A stretch of DNA of 64,000 nucleotides from Geomonas anaerohicana (GTDB taxonomy: Bacteria; Desulfobacterota; Desulfuromonadia; Geobacterales; Geobacteraceae): the NCBI RefSeq assembly GCF_016458305.1, contig NZ_JAEMHL010000005.1, forward strand, positions 62,001-126,000. Direction: 5' to 3'. A program made the translations under genes and the position numbers. The notes under the pieces were generated by a model. That model was not told where the DNA came from, searched no databases, and was given only the letters and a program-made list of their open reading frames with translations. Of this stretch, positions 59,572-64,000 are shown piece after piece. The first letter of the stretch is position 1, and each line of letters starts with the position of its first letter.

Positions 59572-62040
59572 ATGGTCAGCTTAACCATTGATGGCAAAAG
59601 CGTGCAGGTCGAGAAAGGTACTACCATACTGGAGGCCGCAGCCACGGTAGGGATCACGATCCCGACGCTGTGCTGGCTCAAGAAGGTCTCCCCCACCGGC
59701 GCCTGCCGCGTCTGCGCGGTAGAGGTCGCTGGTGTGGAGCGTACCATGACCGCCTGCAACACGCCGGTCAAAGAGGGGATCGAGGTCACCACGGACACCC
59801 CGGCGCTCCGGGAAGCCCGCCGCAAGATCATGGAACTCATGCTGGTGAACCACCCGCTGGACTGCCCGGTCTGCGACGCCGGCGGCGAGTGCGATCTGCA
59901 GGATTCCTGCTACGCGCTCAACGCGACCAAGCAGGACTACTCGGCGATCCTCGAGCGCAAGCAGATCCGCTACGACTGGCCGCTCATCGAAAGCGACCCC
60001 AACCGCTGCATCCTCTGTGAGAAGTGCGTCAAGGTGGATCACGAGATCGTCGGCTGCGACGCCATCGAGGTGGTCAACAAGGGTGAGGACGCCATCATCG
60101 ACACGGTGGACGGCAAGCCGCTCAACTGCGAGTTCTGCGGCAACTGCGTCGCGGCCTGCCCGACCGGCGCGCTGATCACCAAACCCTTCAAGTTCAAGGG
60201 GCGCCCCTGGACCTTCAACCGCATCCCCAGCGTCTGCGCCTTCTGCGGCGCCGGCTGCCAGATCGACTACCACGCCAAAGACGGACGCGTGGAGCGGGTC
60301 ACCAGCGAGGACAGCAGCTACAACAACGGCAACCTCTGCATCAATGGCCGCTTCGGCTACCGCTACCTGCACTCCGCCGAGCGCCTTGCCGACCCGCAGC
60401 TGCGCGGCGACTCCGGTGCCCTCGCCAAGACCGACTGGGACACCGCCCTGTCCGCGACGGCCGCGAAGCTCAAGGAAATCGTGGCGCGTGACGGCGGCAA
60501 GGCCGTGGCGGGTCTCGGCTCCCCGAGGCTTACCAACGAGGAGAGTTTCCTGTTCCGTAAGCTCTTCAGCGAGCTGGGCAGTGCCAACCTCGACTCTGAG
60601 GCGGGCTTGGGCTTCGCCCAGGCGCAGGCCCAAATGCAGCGCCGCTTCGGTTTCACCGGGGCCAGCAAGCAACTGGACGCCCTCGACGAGGCACAGGCGA
60701 TCCTGGTCTTCGGCTGTGACCTGAACGCCGAGGCGACCGGCGCCGAGTACCGCGTCATCAAGGCCGCCTCTAAGAAGGACGCCCGCCTGGTACTGGTGAA
60801 CATGCGCGACGTGAAGCTGAGGAAGTTCTCCAACGCGCACCTGAAGCACCTCCCCGGAACCGAACTCCAGATCATCTACGCCCTGATGAAGGGGCTGGTG
60901 GAGGCTGGTGTGGCCCTTCCGGCCGGCGCCGAGATCATCAGGGACGGGCTCGCGCAGCTTTCCATGGACGAACTCTGCCAGCAGGCCGGCGTCACTGTGG
61001 CCGCGGTGGAGAACGCGGTGCGGCAGATGACCGGCATGACCCGCGTCGCCATCGTCTTCGGCGCCGACCTGATCAGGAGCGCCGACGCCTCCGCCAAGAT
61101 CGCGGCTCTCGCCGACCTCGCCGTCCTCACCGGTTCGGCCACCGAGCAGGGAGGGGGCGTCTTCCCGATCGATGCCAAGAACAACACCGTAGGCATGCTG
61201 GACATGGGGGTCACCCCGGGCGCCGACGGCAAGGACATCTGGGGCATCGTCGAGGGGATCGAGCAGGGGAGCATCAAGGCCCTCTACCTCCTGGGTTGCG
61301 ATCTGTCCGGCCTCCCGGACAACCAGCGCATCCGCAAGGCGCTGGGCAAGCTGGAACTGCTGGTGGTCCAGGACGTCTTCCAGGGCGATTCCCTCGAGTT
61401 CGCCCACGTCGTGCTGCCGGCAGGCGCCGCAGCCGAGAAGAGCGGCTCCTTCACCTCGCTGGACAACCGTGTGCAGGCCATCTTCAAGGCCGTGGACGCA
61501 CCGGGGCAGGCCAAGGAAGACTGGGCCATCCTGGCCGATCTCTACGGCAGGCTGACCGGCAGCACCCAGAAGATCACCCCCGCGGGCGTCATGGCGGAGA
61601 TCAAGGATTCTGCCAAGGCATACCAGGCTTTCGACGGCTCCCGCAACGGCGCCATCAAGGGTGGCAGCGCGGCAAGAAACGACGCGGCGCTGGCGCCGAT
61701 CGCCAAGCCCGCGGCACCGGCCCAGCCGAAGTTCCAGCTCCTGGTCGGCCCGATCGGGTTCCACAACGGCACCTCGACCACCCGCTCGGACGCCAACCTC
61801 GACGTGGCTCCGGCCGGCTTCGTGGAACTGCACCCCGTTGACGCGTCGGCACTGGGCATCTCCGACGGCGCCAACGTCAAGCTCTCCTCCGGCACCGGCG
61901 CCCTTACCGCAGCCGCCAGGATCAGCGACAAGCTGCAGCCCGGCCTGCTCTTCGCCCCCTCGCACTTCCGCGATCTCAACGCCAACGCGCTCCTGAAGGG
62001 GAACTGCAACCTGGTGGAAGTGAAGGTCGAAAAAGCGTAA
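59572..62040 (+). CDS. sfrA: NADPH oxidoreductase subunit SfrA (NuoG/formate-dehydrogenase-like)
   Basis: 822 residues. The 2Fe-2S domain has LCWLKKVSPTGACRVCAVEV, then the HxxxCxxC..C cluster HPLDCPVCDAGGECDLQDSC, a two-cluster ferredoxin domain (CILCEKCVKVDHE, CEFCGNCVAACPTGA), and the molybdopterin-oxidoreductase-like domain beginning CAFCGAGCQIDYH. No Sec or catalytic Cys-Mo ligand motif of formate dehydrogenases is obvious. It is the electron-transfer subunit partner of SfrB. ATG 59572 follows GAGGTTTTTAT. The terminator follows at 62064. Confidence 0.92.
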   Translation: MVSLTIDGKSVQVEKGTTILEAAATVGITIPTLCWLKKVSPTGACRVCAVEVAGVERTMTACNTPVKEGIEVTTDTPALREARRKIMELMLVNHPLDCPVCDAGGECDLQDSCYALNATKQDYSAILERKQIRYDWPLIESDPNRCILCEKCVKVDHEIVGCDAIEVVNKGEDAIIDTVDGKPLNCEFCGNCVAACPTGALITKPFKFKGRPWTFNRIPSVCAFCGAGCQIDYHAKDGRVERVTSEDSSYNNGNLCINGRFGYRYLHSAERLADPQLRGDSGALAKTDWDTALSATAAKLKEIVARDGGKAVAGLGSPRLTNEESFLFRKLFSELGSANLDSEAGLGFAQAQAQMQRRFGFTGASKQLDALDEAQAILVFGCDLNAEATGAEYRVIKAASKKDARLVLVNMRDVKLRKFSNAHLKHLPGTELQIIYALMKGLVEAGVALPAGAEIIRDGLAQLSMDELCQQAGVTVAAVENAVRQMTGMTRVAIVFGADLIRSADASAKIAALADLAVLTGSATEQGGGVFPIDAKNNTVGMLDMGVTPGADGKDIWGIVEGIEQGSIKALYLLGCDLSGLPDNQRIRKALGKLELLVVQDVFQGDSLEFAHVVLPAGAAAEKSGSFTSLDNRVQAIFKAVDAPGQAKEDWAILADLYGRLTGSTQKITPAGVMAEIKDSAKAYQAFDGSRNGAIKGGSAARNDAALAPIAKPAAPAQPKFQLLVGPIGFHNGTSTTRSDANLDVAPAGFVELHPVDASALGISDGANVKLSSGTGALTAAARISDKLQPGLLFAPSHFRDLNANALLKGNCNLVEVKVEKA

Positions 62041-62063
62041 CCGCCGCGACGGCGTGACTGACG

Positions 62064-62096
62064 AAAGGCCCCGTCTCATGGCGGGGCCTTTTTTTT
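62064..62096 (+). terminator. Terminator of sfrBA
   Basis: AAGGCCCCG, loop, CGGGGCCTT, then eight T residues in total; 24 bases after the sfrA stop. Confidence 0.9.
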
Positions 62097-62175
62097 ATGG
62101 CGGCCGCAGGCGGATGGTGCTAGTCTTCTGCCTCAGCGGCGGTCCAATACCAGCTACTTCTCAACGGGAGATGCC

Positions 62176-62412
62176 ATGGACGAAAAACTTGCACAGATAG
62201 CGGCGCTGGCGGGAAAGAACGACAAGATCGCCGAAAAGCTGGAGCAGATGCTCACCGGCCCCAACGACCGTGCCTACGTGGTCTGCAGCTTTGACGACTG
62301 CAAGTTGCACGAGAAGGGACGCTGCACCATCTACACGGTGCTCGACGTGCCGCGCATGAAGACCGGGCAGCCCTGCAGCGGTTACGAAAAGGTGGCTGCG
62401 GCGGAGAACTAA
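62176..62412 (+). CDS. Small cysteine-containing protein, unknown
   Basis: 78 residues. The N-terminal helix is MDEKLAQIAALAGKNDKIAE. Four cysteines follow in the pattern C-x4-C-x7-C-x17-C (VVCSFDDCKLHEKGRC, then GQPCSGYEKV), which could coordinate one metal ion. CGGGAGATGCC precedes the ATG. No family is recognised; it stands alone between sfrA and a convergent membrane protein gene. Confidence 0.7.
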   Translation: MDEKLAQIAALAGKNDKIAEKLEQMLTGPNDRAYVVCSFDDCKLHEKGRCTIYTVLDVPRMKTGQPCSGYEKVAAAEN

Positions 62413-62420
62413 GGGGAAGG

Positions 62421-62981
62421 TCAGTCGTAGAGGGAATCTTCGTCTTCCTCGGGAGGCATCCTGCCGTTTCGCTCCAGGAAGGCGAGCTGCTCGCTGCGCT
62501 TGCCGATCTGGTCGTTGCAGAAGGTCCAGATCCGGTAGCTTTCCAGGCACAGGATGGTGAAGCCGGCGCCGAAAACGGCCCAGTAGTTGTCCTGGAGCCC
62601 TTCGGCGAAATAGTAGAAAAGGTAGAAGCCGGCCAGGTAGCCGACGTGGCAGAAGCTGCTGGGATGACGGATACCGGCCATCATGCGCGACAGGCTCAGT
62701 ATGATGGCGGAGAAGGTGTAGAGCACCAGCACCAGGCTGATCATGAGCGGCTTGGGGGCGGCTCCCAGCGCCGCGACCACTTCCTGGGGCCTGGGCAGAA
62801 ACCAGAAGTCGCGCCACGCTACGGTGCTCAAGAGCAGAAACAAGGAAAGAGCCCAAAGTCCCCGGTTGGAGAACCTTCTCAGTCTCCCTATCTCATCCAG
62901 AAGTCCTTGGCGCAACTGTCCCTGCGCGTCGCGCGCCACGTCCCCCACGGTCCCCACCTTGTTGTTTTCCGCCTGTTCCAT
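62421..62981 (-). CDS. Multi-pass membrane protein, unknown
   Basis: 186 residues with four hydrophobic segments (about 40-57, 76-100, 113-126 and 133-150: for example GYLAGFYLFYYFAEGLQD). A charged tail ends EEDEDSLYD. No family motif is recognised. The open frame extends 17 codons upstream, but these come from the family B repeat at 63002, so ATG 62981 (MEQAENNK) is preferred although its ribosome site is weak. It lies downstream of the heme-sensor gene on the same strand. Confidence 0.7.
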   Translation of the reverse strand: MEQAENNKVGTVGDVARDAQGQLRQGLLDEIGRLRRFSNRGLWALSLFLLLSTVAWRDFWFLPRPQEVVAALGAAPKPLMISLVLVLYTFSAIILSLSRMMAGIRHPSSFCHVGYLAGFYLFYYFAEGLQDNYWAVFGAGFTILCLESYRIWTFCNDQIGKRSEQLAFLERNGRMPPEEDEDSLYD

Positions 62982-63001
62982 CGCTCGCTCGACTCTCTGA
63001 A

Positions 63002-63030
63002 GGGGACAGGCACCTGCGTAGCCAGTCCCC
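63002..63030. repeat. Family B palindrome between the membrane protein and heme-sensor gene
   Basis: GGGGACAGGCACC, loop TGC, then GTAGCCAGTCCCC, one base diverged from the 19765 copy. Confidence 0.75.
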
Positions 63031-63044
63031 ACCTACGATAAAGG

Positions 63045-63887
63045 TCACTTGTGCTGACAGACGGGATCGTGCTCCGTCGCCTGGAAAGGCTTTTGCTCAA
63101 TTTCGTTTAATTTGGCTCTGATAAAGTAGTAAGATTGTGCGATCTTGTCAAGCTCATAGGGAAGGTGCGGCGGCCGGGATGTGCCGTTTCCTTCCTCGCT
63201 CCTCTCAGTGTACTCCTGCAGCTTCCTCATCGGAACCAGCACGATCATCTTTAACAGCGTTATCACTCCTGCGATAGTGAGGAACAGGGTCAGGATGGAG
63301 AAGATCAGCATCTGCATCTTGATCAGTGCCAGAGAGTGCAACGTTGCTTCCTGTGACAGTCCGATGTCCAGCGTTCCCAGCACGCGCTGTTCGGCCGGGT
63401 GGAAGTGGCAGGCGGCGTTGGCGCATTCAGGCTCGTTGTAGATGGGGGCCGTTATGGCCAGGATCTCGTCACCGGCGGCATTCTTGAAGGTGCGCGCCTT
63501 CTGCATGGTCCCCAGCGTGGTGATCGGCGCCGCCTTCTCGTGGCAGACCACGCACCCTTCTGCCTTCTTGTCCACCTGGCGGTTCAGTTCCTCCGGCTTG
63601 GAGGAGAAGGCCACCACTCCCCGCTTGTTGAAGATGCGCACATGCTGCACCCCGTTTTGGGCGCTGATGTTGCGGATGATGGCGCCGTTGAGCTCCGAGT
63701 CCGACTTCATCATGGCGTAACGGGTGGACTTCAGCACGATGCCGGCCAGGTTGTTGGCCTGCGTGATGGAATCCCGGATCACCACCTGTTTGATGGCCGC
63801 GTAAAGGAGCACGAAGCAGACCACCAGAAATCCGGTAACCACTATCCCTACGGGAACCAAGGCCCTTCCTGCGATCTTGTCGAACAT
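63045..63887 (-). CDS. Stand-alone periplasmic heme-sensor/HAMP protein
   Basis: 280 residues. Membrane helices at about 10-32 and 190-215 bracket a periplasmic domain with CVVCH (Cys112-His116) and CANAACHFHP (Cys155-His161), at exactly the residue numbers of the kinase at 52036. A HAMP-like segment follows (VPMRKLQEYTERSEEGNG), then only about 40 residues and no kinase, receptor or cyclase output. It may signal through a partner, or act as a heme carrier or regulator of the kinase. TTGGAGATGGAGCC precedes ATG. Confidence 0.82.
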   Translation of the reverse strand: MFDKIAGRALVPVGIVVTGFLVVCFVLLYAAIKQVVIRDSITQANNLAGIVLKSTRYAMMKSDSELNGAIIRNISAQNGVQHVRIFNKRGVVAFSSKPEELNRQVDKKAEGCVVCHEKAAPITTLGTMQKARTFKNAAGDEILAITAPIYNEPECANAACHFHPAEQRVLGTLDIGLSQEATLHSLALIKMQMLIFSILTLFLTIAGVITLLKMIVLVPMRKLQEYTERSEEGNGTSRPPHLPYELDKIAQSYYFIRAKLNEIEQKPFQATEHDPVCQHK

Positions 63888-63984
63888 GGCTCCATCTCCA
63901 ATCTGGGTTGCCGGATTGCTTCCCCGTCAGCCCCGCTGTGCCGCACTTGCCTCTTTGAACCAGCCCTTGCTGCGTTGCCCTCGA

Positions 63985-64000
63985 GGGGACTGGCTCCGTC
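63985..64000. repeat. Family B palindrome, cut by window end
   Basis: GGGGACTGGCTCCGTC, the left part of another copy, at the right edge; 63888-63984 shows nothing else recognisable. Confidence 0.6.

Noticed and set aside
62982..63032. N-terminal extension of the membrane protein (MGTGYAGACPLQ)
   Set aside because: These codons come from the family B palindrome; the real start is more likely ATG 62981. The same argument removes the upstream extension of lolA.

Overview
This is about 64 kb of GC-rich bacterial chromosome, almost entirely housekeeping and signalling genes on both strands. It fits a member of the Geobacteraceae (Geobacter/Geomonas/Citrifermentans type). The evidence is an sfrBA pair (cytoplasmic NADPH oxidoreductase linked to Fe(III) reduction in Geobacter), c-type-heme periplasmic sensor domains, DksA and glyQ/glyS with separate subunits, a pyruvate phosphate dikinase, and many short GC-rich palindromic repeats between genes. 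That assignment is inference from gene content. I saw no rRNA, tRNA, CRISPR array, prophage or complete insertion sequence.

Layout. 1-9.7 kb: a TPR protein, Hsp20-lon-thiL, YjbQ, folK, a YHS protein, transaldolase and DedA. 9.9-16.3 kb: a CBS-type family II pyrophosphatase, a fused homocysteine methyltransferase/methylene-THF reductase, a siroheme-reductase-like protein, a TtcA-like enzyme and a membrane ferredoxin protein. 16.5-19.7 kb (minus): DksA-type protein, rimO, yajQ, lolA. 19.9-25.2 kb (minus): a compact chemotaxis operon cheR-mcp-cheW-cheY-cheA-cheC without cheB. 25.5-30.6 kb: an aminotransferase with an alanine-rich leader peptide and attenuator, a VOC protein, a thiolase-like protein lacking the nucleophilic cysteine, and a flavin reductase. 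31-36.3 kb: def-fmt-DUF116, a polysaccharide deacetylase, an NlpC/P60 hydrolase and an HD-GYP response regulator. 36.5-44.5 kb: a MerA-like flavoprotein, glyQ-glyS, ppdK and a cold-shock gene. 44.5-48.3 kb: a YaaR-like protein, then a periplasmic binding protein overlapping a GGDEF-EAL gene. 48.3-51.9 kb (minus): thiS-thiG-thiE, a radical SAM protein, an FAH-family protein and a small zinc ribbon with an in-frame TGA. 52-64 kb: a heme-sensor histidine kinase, an IclR regulator, coaE, a DUF342 protein, sfrB-sfrA, small proteins and a second heme-sensor protein.

How the genes work together. Thiamin functions recur (thiL facing yjbQ, and thiS-G-E). One-carbon and folate functions are represented by folK, the methyltransferase/MTHFR fusion and fmt. 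Signalling is chemotaxis and cyclic-di-GMP (YajQ, HD-GYP, GGDEF-EAL). The two heme sensor proteins carry both heme motifs at identical residue numbers.

The most unusual items are: (1) a 21-codon leader with five consecutive Ala codons, an alternative hairpin and a perfect terminator in front of the aminotransferase gene, which looks like classical transcription attenuation by alanine; (2) a 47-codon zinc-ribbon gene with an in-frame TGA followed at the right distance by a SECIS-like hairpin; (3) palindromic repeats inserted in frame in thiL and in the methyltransferase/MTHFR gene; (4) a ThiS that runs four residues past its Gly-Gly; (5) a thiolase-like protein with Ser in place of the catalytic Cys.
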